A DNA stretch of 64,000 nucleotides from Caldifarciminota bacterium (lineage in GTDB: Bacteria; Hydrothermota; Tepidihabitantia; B3-TA06). Made by a program: the position numbers and the translations under genes. A model generated the notes under the pieces. That model ran no database searches, was not told the origin of the DNA, and saw nothing but the letters and a program-made list of their open reading frames with translations. Shown in pieces: positions 15,067 through 23,448 of this stretch; the stretch's first letter is position 1; each line of letters opens with the position of its first letter. The DNA is taken from contig JAFGSK010000030.1 in assembly GCA_016934635.1 (NCBI GenBank), forward strand, positions 1 through 64,000, in the 5' to 3' direction.

Positions 15067-15371
15067 GAAGGTAGAATGAAGAATCATTTTATTTTACGGA
15101 AAGCCCTTCGCCTAATCTTACAGCCTCTATCTCTACACGATAAACCGTTACACCCCCGTCCCGCGATCTTTCGACGCTTTGTTGCTAAAGGAGCACCCCT
15201 TGATTATTAGGAGATCAATGGAACGTGTACAGACCGTTCATCCGATGGTCCTAGAAACTATAAAGGAATTAAGGTCAGTCTTGATGGTAATGAATCCATC
15301 TTTCCTCCCTCCATTTGCGATCTTTTTCGCTTTGCGAACGCTTGCGACCCGGAGAGTCAAAAGGAGCATCA
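15067..15371. other. 305-nt gap inside the mla cluster
   Basis: No gene is supported. The open frame at 15179-15379 has no recognisable product and covers the start of mlaF. There is no clear promoter or terminator, only a few short palindromic words (GCTTTGCGAACGCTTGCG-like near 15330). The length is odd for a conserved operon and could be a decayed gene or an insertion. Confidence 0.5.
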
Positions 15372-16079
15372 ATGATTAAGGTCAAGAATCTTTCCAAGAG
15401 CTTCCCCAGGCAGGAGGTACTAAAGAACGTGGATTTCGTGGCCAAGGACGGTCGCAGGGTTCTGATACTGGGTAAGTCAGGCTCAGGCAAGAGTGTATTT
15501 CTCAAGTGCATTCTCGGACTCCTTATACCTGAAAATGGTGAAGTTGAGATCGACGGCGTGGATGTGAGCGCGCTTATGGCCAAACCCCGTTTGAAACGAA
15601 AACTAACACGTGTTCGACAAAAGATCGGGTACGTATTTCAAGGTTCAGCCCTCCTGGATTCACTGTCAACCGAGGAAAACATCGACCTGGCTCTGGAGTA
15701 CAAGAAGCTCCCAAAAGATGAACGCGACAAGATAATCGACCAGAAGCTAGAACTGGTAGGGCTTTCCAGAGACGTGAGACGAAAATATCCGCAGCAGCTC
15801 TCAGGAGGGATGAAAAAACTCGTGGCCATAGCTCGGGCTATTGCCGCAGAACCTAAATACGTTTTCTACGACGAGCCCACCACCGGACTTGATCCGTCAA
15901 TGATCGTAAGAATTACAAAACTCATAATCGAACTCAGTGAACGTCTGGACATAACCTCGGTCGTAGTCACCCACGATATGGGACTTGCCAGACGCGCAGG
16001 TCAGGACGTTTACTTCCTTAAGAATTATACCCTGAGTCGAACCAAGAAAAATACTCGATTGGAGGAACTGTATGAATGA
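15372..16079 (+). CDS. mlaF: MlaF-family ABC transporter ATP-binding protein
   Basis: A 235-residue ABC ATPase: Walker A GKSGSGKS (34-41), signature LSGGM (143-147), Walker B VFYDEP (164-169) and the switch His in VVTHDMG. It powers the MlaE permease. AAGGAG at 15361-15366 fixes ATG 15372; a longer frame from 15315 encodes no family sequence. Its end overlaps the MCE gene by eight bases. Confidence 0.94.
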   Translation: MIKVKNLSKSFPRQEVLKNVDFVAKDGRRVLILGKSGSGKSVFLKCILGLLIPENGEVEIDGVDVSALMAKPRLKRKLTRVRQKIGYVFQGSALLDSLSTEENIDLALEYKKLPKDERDKIIDQKLELVGLSRDVRRKYPQQLSGGMKKLVAIARAIAAEPKYVFYDEPTTGLDPSMIVRITKLIIELSERLDITSVVVTHDMGLARRAGQDVYFLKNYTLSRTKKNTRLEELYE

Positions 16080-16830
16080 AGAACGAAGACGGGAGATTGC
16101 TGCCGGATTGTTCCTGTTCTTCGGCCTCCTTATCCTGCTCTTCGGCATCAGTTGGCTCAAGGACTACTGGGCGCTTAGAAAAACCTACAAGATTCAAGTA
16201 AACTTCAAGGACATAACAGGACTCAGGATGAGTGACCCGGTAGACATAGCAGGGGTAATCAAGGGCAAGGTGACCGATGTCGAGATGCGCTCGAAGGACA
16301 TCATGGTAACCCTCAACATCGAGGAAGATATCGATATCCCGATGGATTCACGTATCTCAATGCGAACCCGGTCAATCTTTACCGGCGAACGCTACATCAA
16401 GGTTGACCTGGGAGAATCCGACGAACTGGCCAAGGACAATCCTGACCATGTATTTGAAGGGATATACATAGACGACTTCTCCCTGGAACACCTTCAGCGC
16501 ACCCTGATCCGGATCGAGGCCCTGCTTTCCCAGTTGGAGATAGAGGGGATCCAGGAAGTTATAGAGGAAGGGTTAGGCGATTTGTTCGATGAAGCCAAGG
16601 AAGCAATCGAACCTGTCACCGAACGCGGTGAGGAGATAGGACAGGGTATAGACGATCTGGCCTCCGCTGCCGAGAACCTTGATTCGATCCTTACAAGGAT
16701 CGAGCAGGAAAGGTTCATGAAAGAAGATACGGTGTACATGAACCTCAAGGAGGCTACAGAGGAATTCAAGTTATTGATTCAAGACATCCGGGAAAACCCG
16801 GAGCGGTACATAAACATCAAGGTATTTTGA
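16072..16830 (+). CDS. mlaD: MlaD-family MCE-domain lipid-binding protein
   Basis: One N-terminal membrane anchor (about residues 11-28) is followed by a single MCE domain (about 40-117), with IQVNFKDITGLRMSDPVDIAGVIKGKV matching the conserved start, then a helical acidic region (135-252) ending in a coiled-coil-like stretch. It is the periplasmic lipid-carrying ring component of the Mla transporter. Overlaps on both sides (mlaF, radA) show a tight operon. Confidence 0.92.
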   Translation: MNEERRREIAAGLFLFFGLLILLFGISWLKDYWALRKTYKIQVNFKDITGLRMSDPVDIAGVIKGKVTDVEMRSKDIMVTLNIEEDIDIPMDSRISMRTRSIFTGERYIKVDLGESDELAKDNPDHVFEGIYIDDFSLEHLQRTLIRIEALLSQLEIEGIQEVIEEGLGDLFDEAKEAIEPVTERGEEIGQGIDDLASAAENLDSILTRIEQERFMKEDTVYMNLKEATEEFKLLIQDIRENPERYINIKVF

Positions 16831-18179
16831 GTAAAAGCGAATCGATCTTTGTCTGCCAGAACTGTGGCTATGAGAGTGCACGCTGGCTTGGACAATGCCC
16901 TTCCTGCGGCGAATGGAACAGGATGGTTGAAGAAAGGGCGGTAGCCAAGAAGCATCCTGGACGTACGAACAACGCCGGGGGACACAAACCTCTGCCATTG
17001 AACCAGGTCAAGGTTGAGAAGAAGCCCCGATTGATTACAGGATACGGAGAACTTGACAGGGTTCTGGGAGGAGGCATTGTTCCCGGCTCCGTGATTCTCC
17101 TGGGTGGTGATCCTGGGATTGGAAAATCCACCCTTGCCATGCAGCTTTCGGCACGTATGGCTGAAAAAGGCAAGGTGCTTTACGTTTCAGGCGAGGAATC
17201 GTTTCTCCAACTGAAACTAAGATCAGAACGGCTGGGTATCTCGACAGAGGACCTATACCTTCTTTCGCAGACCGAGGCTGAGGAGATTGAGACTCAGGCT
17301 ACGGACCTTGAGCCCGTTTTTCTGGTGATAGATTCCATCCAAACCATGACTACCGCCATACTTTCAGGTGCAGCAGGAAGCATTGGTCAGGTGCGCGAGG
17401 TTGCTGCTCGTTTCCAGCGTCTGGCAAAGAAAAGGGGCATAACGACGCTGATCGTGGGCCATGTAACAAAAATAGGAGCAATAGCAGGTCCCCGCACACT
17501 TGAACACGTGGTTGATACCGTGCTTTACTTCGAAGGCGAACGATTCCAGCAGTACAGGATCCTGCGTGCGGTGAAGAATCGCTTCGGTTCAACCAACGAG
17601 ATAGGTCTGTTTGAAATGAGCCGGAAAGGACTTACAGATGTTGAAAACCCATCCTTTATCTTCCTTTCCGAAGAGACCGACCGTCCTGCCGGAGCTGCAG
17701 TGACGGTGGTTCTTGAGGGTACCAGACCGCTTGTGGTAGAGGTGCAGGGTTTAACCGCCCCTACCCCGTTTTCTATACCTCAACGAATAACAACAGGTTT
17801 CCCTCACCGCCGATTTGCCATGCTTCTGGCAGTACTTGCCCGCAGGGGTGGTCTATCAGCCCTTAACCTGGATACCTATCTCAACGTTGTCGGCGGGATC
17901 ACTATCGAGGAACCTTCATGCGATCTTGCCGTGTTGGCAGCCATCGCCTCCTCACTTGCCGACCGACGGCTTCCCGAGAACATGGTAATCTTTGGAGAAA
18001 TCGGTCTGGGTGGAGAGGTACGTACCGTATCCCAGGCCGAGTTAAGACTGAAGGAAGCTGCTCGTCTGGGATTCAAGCAGGCACTTCTACCCAAACGTAA
18101 CGCCTCGAAGATAGACGGCCTGGAGGTTGTACCTGTGGGATCGATTCGCGAAGCCCTACAATACCTGGGTAAACTTTGA
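16827..18179 (+). CDS. radA: DNA repair protein RadA
   Basis: A 450-residue RadA: four-cysteine zinc finger (Cys10, 13, 24, 27), RecA-like core with Walker A GGDPGIGKS (93-101), the RadA-specific KNRFG motif (250-254), and a C-terminal Lon-protease-like domain. It is a branch-migration helicase in recombinational repair. The start is TTG 16827, overlapping the mlaD stop, and gives the correct N-terminus. Confidence 0.96.
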   Translation: MSKSESIFVCQNCGYESARWLGQCPSCGEWNRMVEERAVAKKHPGRTNNAGGHKPLPLNQVKVEKKPRLITGYGELDRVLGGGIVPGSVILLGGDPGIGKSTLAMQLSARMAEKGKVLYVSGEESFLQLKLRSERLGISTEDLYLLSQTEAEEIETQATDLEPVFLVIDSIQTMTTAILSGAAGSIGQVREVAARFQRLAKKRGITTLIVGHVTKIGAIAGPRTLEHVVDTVLYFEGERFQQYRILRAVKNRFGSTNEIGLFEMSRKGLTDVENPSFIFLSEETDRPAGAAVTVVLEGTRPLVVEVQGLTAPTPFSIPQRITTGFPHRRFAMLLAVLARRGGLSALNLDTYLNVVGGITIEEPSCDLAVLAAIASSLADRRLPENMVIFGEIGLGGEVRTVSQAELRLKEAARLGFKQALLPKRNASKIDGLEVVPVGSIREALQYLGKL

Positions 18180-18190
18180 AGGAGGAACTG

Positions 18191-18733
18191 ATGTTCTTCA
18201 GACGGGAGAAATACGTAATCGAACGAAACGCTCTGGAAGACGGACGTGTGATTTCTCTTTTCGAATTTCAAATCCTGAGAGGGAAGGTATATGTTCCAAA
18301 AGCAGCCGATCTGAATCAAAGCTCAATAGCCAGACTTCGTAAATGCCCTGACATTAAGATTGAGCTTACGAATGATCTTGACACAAGCGAGGAAGCACTT
18401 AGGTTTACGCGTTCAAAGAAGGCTGTTCTGTTTAAATTGTCCAAGGAACTGAATGCTGAAAAACTCAGAAAAGAAGGAATCAGGATAGTAGACATAGACG
18501 CACTTTTTGAACGTTTTGTCCCCCATTTCCGTCCTGGTGATGAAACAGTAGTGCGTATCGTTAAAAGAGGCAAAGGACCTGACGAAGGGGTAGGCTACTT
18601 TTCCAATGGAATCAAGGTGGTTGTTGAAGAAGGCGCAGAACACATAAACCGCTACCTGGAGGTTATAATAAAAGGGGTTGTTAATACCCCGGCAGGAAGG
18701 ATGATCTTTGCCCGTCCCAAATACCGTCCTTAG
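18191..18733 (+). CDS. Degenerate PIN plus TRAM-domain protein (YacL-like, reduced)
   Basis: The C-terminal part (about residues 110-178) is a TRAM domain of the YacL type, with PDEGVGYFSNGIKVVVEEG and the ending VNTPAGRMIFARP. The N-terminal ~105 residues align loosely with the PIN nuclease of YacL (a DGRV...LRGKVYVP segment), but the catalytic acidic residues are replaced (ERNA where DTSV is expected) and much of the helical part is missing. It may therefore be RNA-binding without nuclease activity. A yacL-like gene near radA is a known arrangement. GGAGG at 18181-18185 supports ATG 18191; an in-frame TTG at 18176 overlaps radA. Confidence 0.78.
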   Translation: MFFRREKYVIERNALEDGRVISLFEFQILRGKVYVPKAADLNQSSIARLRKCPDIKIELTNDLDTSEEALRFTRSKKAVLFKLSKELNAEKLRKEGIRIVDIDALFERFVPHFRPGDETVVRIVKRGKGPDEGVGYFSNGIKVVVEEGAEHINRYLEVIIKGVVNTPAGRMIFARPKYRP

Positions 18734-18758
18734 CGTTTTCTTACCTACATAGGAATAA

Positions 18759-18781
18759 GGCCGGGATTTCCGATCCCGGCC
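18759..18781. terminator. Bidirectional terminator between radA operon and rpsT
   Basis: A perfect 9-bp stem GGCCGGGAT / ATCCCGGCC with a five-base loop, between convergent genes. The T-rich tail is weak on both sides. Confidence 0.75.
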
Positions 18782-18824
18782 GATTCATTTTCACCTGCGC
18801 CCCCAGGACATGGATGGGGAAACC

Positions 18825-19067
18825 CTAACTGAACTGCTTTGAGAGTCGAGATTTAAGCCGTGAAGCCTTGTTGCGATGTATCACGCCTTCGCGAACGGTC
18901 TTGTCAATCACCGCCTGCACCTCGGGATAAAGCTTCTTTTTATCCTTCTTAGGTGCAGTGGAGAACTTGGCTAGCGCGGTTTTAAGTTGAGACCTGCGCG
19001 CCCGATTGACCGCCCTGTGTTTGGCGTTCTGTCTTACGTTTTTTACTACACTCTTGGTTACTGGCAT
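18825..19067 (-). CDS. rpsT: Ribosomal protein S20
   Basis: An 80-residue basic protein matching bS20: SVVKNVRQNAKHRAVNRARRS at the start, a Lys-rich centre and GVIHRNKASRLKSRLSKQ at the end. It binds the 5' and 3' minor domains of 16S rRNA in the small subunit. It is monocistronic, with AAGGAG (complement of 19072-19077) before ATG 19067 and its own promoter at 19097-19125. Confidence 0.96.
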   Translation of the reverse strand: MPVTKSVVKNVRQNAKHRAVNRARRSQLKTALAKFSTAPKKDKKKLYPEVQAVIDKTVREGVIHRNKASRLKSRLSKQFS

Positions 19068-19096
19068 CTTTCTCCTTGATTAGGCCTTAGTTAATA

Positions 19097-19125
19097 ATTC
19101 TACTGCTAAGAAGGCCGCTTGTCAA
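19097..19125 (-). promoter_or_regulatory. rpsT promoter
   Basis: Minus strand TTGACA (19120-19125), 17-nt spacer, TAGAAT (19097-19102); leader about 25 nt with a Shine-Dalgarno site. Confidence 0.75.
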
Positions 19126-19247
19126 TACACTAAGGTCTGTTTCACATGACAAGTACCTCAACTTCGAATGAAATCGCATATTTCAACAGCGACATAAGGT
19201 TGAAAAAGAGTCCTGGATTATCAAAGTCTTTTTTGCCGTTTGAGGTC

Positions 19248-19275
19248 TTGACAAGCAAACAGATTTGAATACACT
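19248..19275 (+). promoter_or_regulatory. Promoter of the 128-aa lipoprotein
   Basis: TTGACA (19248-19253), 16-nt spacer, TACACT (19270-19275); the leader carries AAGGAGG at 19291-19297. Confidence 0.75.
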
Positions 19276-19301
19276 CTGCTATCAAGCCATAAGGAGGATA
19301 C

Positions 19302-19688
19302 GTGAAAAAACTACTCATTGTTATCCCTCTACTCGCAATGATAGCTATGGCAGGATGCGCTTGGGAAGCCGTTTCCAAGGTTCCCCCATACAAGGATGTC
19401 TTTATGACCACAGGAGACATGAAGGACGGCGACTATGAGCCGCTGGGAATGGTCAGCGCCATGCGTATCGAGCTTGCCTTCAGCTGCTTAGGCATTCTAC
19501 CGCCGCTTTATCCGATGATCGGACCGCAGGCACAAGACCTGTTGTACGAACAACTGGCTAAGGAAGCCAAGAAGATGGGCGCTAACGGGGTAATCAATAT
19601 TCGTTCAGGAGTTACGCCGATGGCGATTATACCCGGTCTCATCTGGATTCCTATCGTTAACATGAGCGGCATGGCCATCAAGATGTAA
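19302..19688 (+). CDS. Lipoprotein with YbjQ-like heavy-metal-binding-type fold (128 aa)
   Basis: A lipoprotein signal ends in MAGC (Cys19). The mature chain contains LAKEAKKMGANGVINIRSGV, which resembles the core of the YbjQ/DUF74 family (compare the soluble YbjQ protein at 56682-57005). The domain forms pentameric rings in solved relatives and its role is unknown. The start is GTG 19302 behind AAGGAGG. It stands alone between its own promoter and terminator. Confidence 0.75.
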   Translation: MKKLLIVIPLLAMIAMAGCAWEAVSKVPPYKDVFMTTGDMKDGDYEPLGMVSAMRIELAFSCLGILPPLYPMIGPQAQDLLYEQLAKEAKKMGANGVINIRSGVTPMAIIPGLIWIPIVNMSGMAIKM

Positions 19689-19704
19689 GAAAGATTTCAC
19701 AACT

Positions 19705-19730
19705 AAAGAGGGTGTTCTGCACCCTCTTTT
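19705..19730 (+). terminator. Rho-independent terminator
   Basis: AAAGAGGGTG / CACCCTCTTT (10-bp stem, 5-nt loop) running into four T, just after the 128-aa lipoprotein gene. Confidence 0.9.
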
Positions 19731-19800
19731 CATTTACTACATTCAAATTGCAAGCAACGCTAAATAGTAACTTGTAAAATAGTAACATGGGCCTGTACCA

Positions 19801-19828
19801 TTGACAAAGCCTCTATTATGAATAATAT
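19801..19828 (+). promoter_or_regulatory. Leaderless promoter of gcvPB
   Basis: TTGACA (19801-19806), 16-nt spacer, TAATAT (19823-19828). The ATG at 19835 is the seventh base after the -10 box, the expected transcription start itself. Confidence 0.8.
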
Positions 19829-19834
19829 CAGAAG

Positions 19835-21289
19835 ATGAAGATGCTATTCGATCTTTCCAAACCCGGGCGGAGAGGGTTCAGTTTCAGCGCTTTAGACGTG
19901 CCTAAACAAGATATAACGGATTTCATTCCTGAGAGATACCTCAGAAAAGAAGACGCTCTACTACCGGAAATAGCGGAACCTGAGTTGGCTCGCCACTATA
20001 CCCATCTGGCCTCGCTGAACCACCATATCGACAAGGGCTTTTATCCCCTGGGTTCATGTACAATGAAATACAATCCAAAGATCAACGAGGATACATGCCG
20101 GTTTTCAGGATTTTCTGACCTTCATCCCCTCTCACCTTCTCAAATTACCCAAGGTGCACTTGAGCTGATGTTTGAACTACAAAAGCTTCTCACCGAGATT
20201 TCTGGTTTTGATGCAGTAACCCTGCAACCTGCCGCTGGCGCACAGGGCGAGTTGTGCGCAAACCTTATCGTGCGTGCATATTACAAAGACAAAGGTGAAG
20301 CCCGAACCAAGGTTCTCATACCGGATTCTGCTCACGGCACCAATCCAGCCAGTGTAACCCTTTCCGGTTTCGAGAGCATAACAGTCGCCTCGAATCCTGA
20401 CGGACTCATCGATATTGATGATCTTACCGAGAAGCTTTCTACCGACGTAGCGCTGATTATGATTACCAACCCTAATACACTCGGGCTTTTTGAACGTGAT
20501 ATCTGCAAGATTACCGAAAAAATACACCGTGCCGGTGCCCTGGCCTATCTGGACGGCGCCAATCTCAATGCCCTGATGGGCTTGGTTAAGCCTTGCCAGA
20601 TGGGTTTTGACATCATGCATTTCAACCTTCACAAAACCTTTTCCACCCCTCACGGAGGAGGAGGTCCTGGTTCAGGACCTGTAGGTGTAAGAGGTGAACT
20701 TGCCGATTTCCTTCCGGTGCCGGTCATTGAGAAAAACGGACAAGATTATATTTTGAATTACAACCGACCCAAATCCATCGGAAAGCTGCATGCCTTTTTC
20801 GGCAACTTCCTGGTAATGGTTCGAGCCTATACGTACATAAGAATGCTCGGTTCGACAGGTCTTGCTGACGTTTCCAGGAATGCCATCCTGAATGCCAATT
20901 ATCTGAAGAAACTAGTCGGTGAGTATCTTGATGTACCTTATCCACAACACTGCATGCACGAATTTGTTGCCTCAGGCAGGAATTTGAAACAATTCAACAA
21001 TCTGAGAACTGCAGATCTGGCAAAAAGACTCCTGGATTACAGCTATCACTCCCCCACCGTTTACTTTCCCTTGATAGTCTCGGAAGCCTTGATGATTGAG
21101 CCAACCGAGACAGAAACCACCGAGACACTGGAAGGCTTTGCAGTCGCCATACACCGGATAATGGAAGAGGCTCGAATTAATCCGGAAATGGTAAGGAAAG
21201 CCCCGCACACCACCCCTGTAAAAAGACTGGATGAGGTTCACGCGGTGAAGGAGTTGGATGTTCGCTTCAGACCTGACAGAAGAACGTAA
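19835..21289 (+). CDS. gcvPB: Glycine dehydrogenase (decarboxylating) subunit 2
   Basis: P-protein beta subunit of the glycine cleavage system, 484 residues, the usual length for the split form. HHIDKGFYPLGSCTMKYNPK (63-82) and the PLP-lysine segment HFNLHKTFSTPHGGGGPG (Lys267) are diagnostic. It works with GcvPA to decarboxylate glycine and load the lipoyl arm of GcvH. Neither gcvPA, gcvH nor gcvT is in this window, so it is separated from its partners here. It overlaps the next gene by 32 bases. Confidence 0.96.
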   Translation: MKMLFDLSKPGRRGFSFSALDVPKQDITDFIPERYLRKEDALLPEIAEPELARHYTHLASLNHHIDKGFYPLGSCTMKYNPKINEDTCRFSGFSDLHPLSPSQITQGALELMFELQKLLTEISGFDAVTLQPAAGAQGELCANLIVRAYYKDKGEARTKVLIPDSAHGTNPASVTLSGFESITVASNPDGLIDIDDLTEKLSTDVALIMITNPNTLGLFERDICKITEKIHRAGALAYLDGANLNALMGLVKPCQMGFDIMHFNLHKTFSTPHGGGGPGSGPVGVRGELADFLPVPVIEKNGQDYILNYNRPKSIGKLHAFFGNFLVMVRAYTYIRMLGSTGLADVSRNAILNANYLKKLVGEYLDVPYPQHCMHEFVASGRNLKQFNNLRTADLAKRLLDYSYHSPTVYFPLIVSEALMIEPTETETTETLEGFAVAIHRIMEEARINPEMVRKAPHTTPVKRLDEVHAVKELDVRFRPDRRT

Positions 21290-21608
21290 GACTGAACTCT
21301 GTACAACGATTGCAGAAAAGGTAATTCAATTCAGGGTCGCGTCGATTGTCATTATATTTCTGGAATCGGTAAAACCCTTGAGTTTCATGGGCAGTCAGCT
21401 TATGGTTTTCTTGTCACCAATGGTGACTGCTTTTACCTCAGGCACCTGGTACGAAGAGATGACTGCTTTTTTCGAGGAAAGGTCGAATCTTGAAATGCTT
21501 ATTCAGAGGATTGAGGAGTTGGAGTCCGACAGGGCTCTGGAGGAGAAAAAGTTAAAAGAGCAAAGGAAGAAATCAAGGAGAGAAAAGCGTGGCGAAAAAC
21601 GCAAGTAA
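21258..21608 (+). CDS. Small protein with hydrophobic core and charged coiled-coil tail (116 aa)
   Basis: I do not recognise a named family. Residues 24-62 are hydrophobic (one or two membrane-like helices, with PLSFMGSQLMVFLSPMV), and residues 72-116 are a charged coiled coil ending in a Lys/Arg cluster. AAGGAG at 21247-21252 supports ATG 21258, inside the end of gcvPB, and its own end overlaps the MutL-type gene by 20 bases. Such nested overlaps suggest a coupled unit, perhaps a membrane or assembly partner of the ATPase downstream. Confidence 0.72.
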   Translation: MFASDLTEERKTELCTTIAEKVIQFRVASIVIIFLESVKPLSFMGSQLMVFLSPMVTAFTSGTWYEEMTAFFEERSNLEMLIQRIEELESDRALEEKKLKEQRKKSRREKRGEKRK

Positions 21609-23448
21609 ATCAATACCTAAAAGGGTAGAAACAATCCTGGCCACGGACTGCGGCTCGACTACGACCAAGGCAATACTCATTGAAAAAAGAGGAGAAGAGT
21701 ATCGCCTCGTAGGAAGAGGTGAAGCTCCTACAACGGTAGAGGCTCCTTTTGAGGATGTAACACGTGGTGTCTTGAATTCAATCAGAGAAGTGGAAGAGTT
21801 AACCGGCAAGAAGATACTTGAGGGCGAAAAGATAATAAAACCTACTAGATCGAAGAAAGAGGGTGTTGACGTTTATATTTCGACCTCATCGGCTGGTGGC
21901 GGACTTCAGATGATGGTTGCAGCGGTAGTTCTGACCATGACTGCTGAAAGCGCGGCACGCGCAGCCTTGGGAGCAGGCGCAATCGTCATGGACGTAATTG
22001 CATCCAACGACGGCAGACTGCCTCATCAAAAGATTGAACGCATCCGTCATCTTCGTCCTGACATGATTCTTTTATCAGGAGGTGTAGATGGAGGAACCAT
22101 CTCTCACGTAGCCGAGTTAGCCGAACTGATCCGTGCCGCCGATCCCAGGCCACGCTTTGGAACGACCTACAGCCTTCCCGTAATCTTTGCAGGCAACAAG
22201 GACGCCCGTAAGATTGTTCTTGACACCTTAAAAGAATCCACCGAGGTGGTTGTTGTTGAAAACCTACGACCTGTACTCGAACGTGAAAATCTGGGTCCGG
22301 CTCGGGACAAGATCCACGATCTTTTCATGGAGCACGTAATGGCCCATGCCCCGGGTTACAAGAGGCTTATGGACTGGACCGACGTACCCATCATGCCAAC
22401 ACCTGGTGCAGTCGGTCTTCTGATAGAGCGTATCGGAAAACGCCAAGGAATAGACGTGCTTGGAGTGGACATTGGCGGAGCCACTACCGATATCTTCAGT
22501 GTCTTCGCCGAGAAAGAAGACGAGTTCTCCGAAAAAGCTGAACTCCAGCGGGTTTTCAACCGTACGGTAAGTGCCAACTTAGGGATGAGTTATTCGATAT
22601 CTAACGTTCTGGTTGAAGCAGGGACTGAAAACATCATGCGTTGGATCCCGTACAAGGTAGATGAGGCCGGTCTACGCAACCGCATTCGCAACAAGATGAT
22701 CAGGCCTACCACAATCCCCGCCACGCTGGACGACCTAAAGATGGAACATGCGGTGGCCAGAGAGGCCTTGCGATTGGCACTTATGCATCACAAGAGCATG
22801 GCTGTGGGTCTCAAAGGCATTCAGCAGGAACGTTCCATCGCCGACGCCTTTTCCCAAACAACCTCCGGGGCTACCCTGGTTAATTTGATGTCTCTTTCAC
22901 TTGTGGTCGGTTCAGGTGGGGCGCTTTCACACTCTCCACGTCGTGTCCAGGCAGCGATGCTCATGTTGGACGCCTTCCAGCCCGAAGGAATCACTCAACT
23001 GGCAGTAGATTCCATCTTTATGATGCCTCATCTGGGCGTATTAACGGAAGTCAACGAACATGCTGCCCAGGAGGTGTTTGAAAAGGATTGTCTGATATAT
23101 CTCGGAACGGCTATCGCACCGGTCGGACAGGCAAAGCCGGACACCAAATGCTTAAAGGTCATCTTCAAACCCGAGAAGGGGAAGGAACAGGAGCTGTCGC
23201 TTAAGTTCGGAGAGATTAAAAGGCTCAACCTTGGCATTGATGAACGTGCCATGGTTGAGCTTCAACCTGAACGCGGATTCGATCTTGGTGAAGGTTCGGG
23301 CAAAAACATCGCCCGTGAAATCATCGGCGGGCAAGTAGGTGTAATAATCGACTGTCGAGGACGACCCCTGACGCTCCCCGAAGAGGAATCCAGACGGATA
23401 GAGCTTCTGAATCGCTGGGCTGAATCTACCGGGATGTATCCTTCGTGA
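21589..23448 (+). CDS. MutL/GlmL-family ASKHA ATPase
   Basis: A 619-residue member of the GlmL/MutL protein family (not the mismatch-repair MutL). It has an actin-like ATPase signature DCGSTTTKA at residues 20-28, a second phosphate loop DIGGATTDIF near 292-301, and a third conserved region GxGGxLSHSPRR. Family members sit beside glutamate or ornithine aminomutase genes and are thought to reactivate or help the B12 enzymes. No mutase is in this window. The start is GTG 21589. Its end overlaps the first protease by four bases, an unexpected link between a metabolic ATPase and an exoprotease. Confidence 0.88.
   Translation: MAKNASKSIPKRVETILATDCGSTTTKAILIEKRGEEYRLVGRGEAPTTVEAPFEDVTRGVLNSIREVEELTGKKILEGEKIIKPTRSKKEGVDVYISTSSAGGGLQMMVAAVVLTMTAESAARAALGAGAIVMDVIASNDGRLPHQKIERIRHLRPDMILLSGGVDGGTISHVAELAELIRAADPRPRFGTTYSLPVIFAGNKDARKIVLDTLKESTEVVVVENLRPVLERENLGPARDKIHDLFMEHVMAHAPGYKRLMDWTDVPIMPTPGAVGLLIERIGKRQGIDVLGVDIGGATTDIFSVFAEKEDEFSEKAELQRVFNRTVSANLGMSYSISNVLVEAGTENIMRWIPYKVDEAGLRNRIRNKMIRPTTIPATLDDLKMEHAVAREALRLALMHHKSMAVGLKGIQQERSIADAFSQTTSGATLVNLMSLSLVVGSGGALSHSPRRVQAAMLMLDAFQPEGITQLAVDSIFMMPHLGVLTEVNEHAAQEVFEKDCLIYLGTAIAPVGQAKPDTKCLKVIFKPEKGKEQELSLKFGEIKRLNLGIDERAMVELQPERGFDLGEGSGKNIAREIIGGQVGVIIDCRGRPLTLPEEESRRIELLNRWAESTGMYPS

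Noticed and set aside
15179-15379. Open frame between mlaE and mlaF
   Set aside because: No recognisable product; overlaps the real mlaF start and its AAGGAG site.
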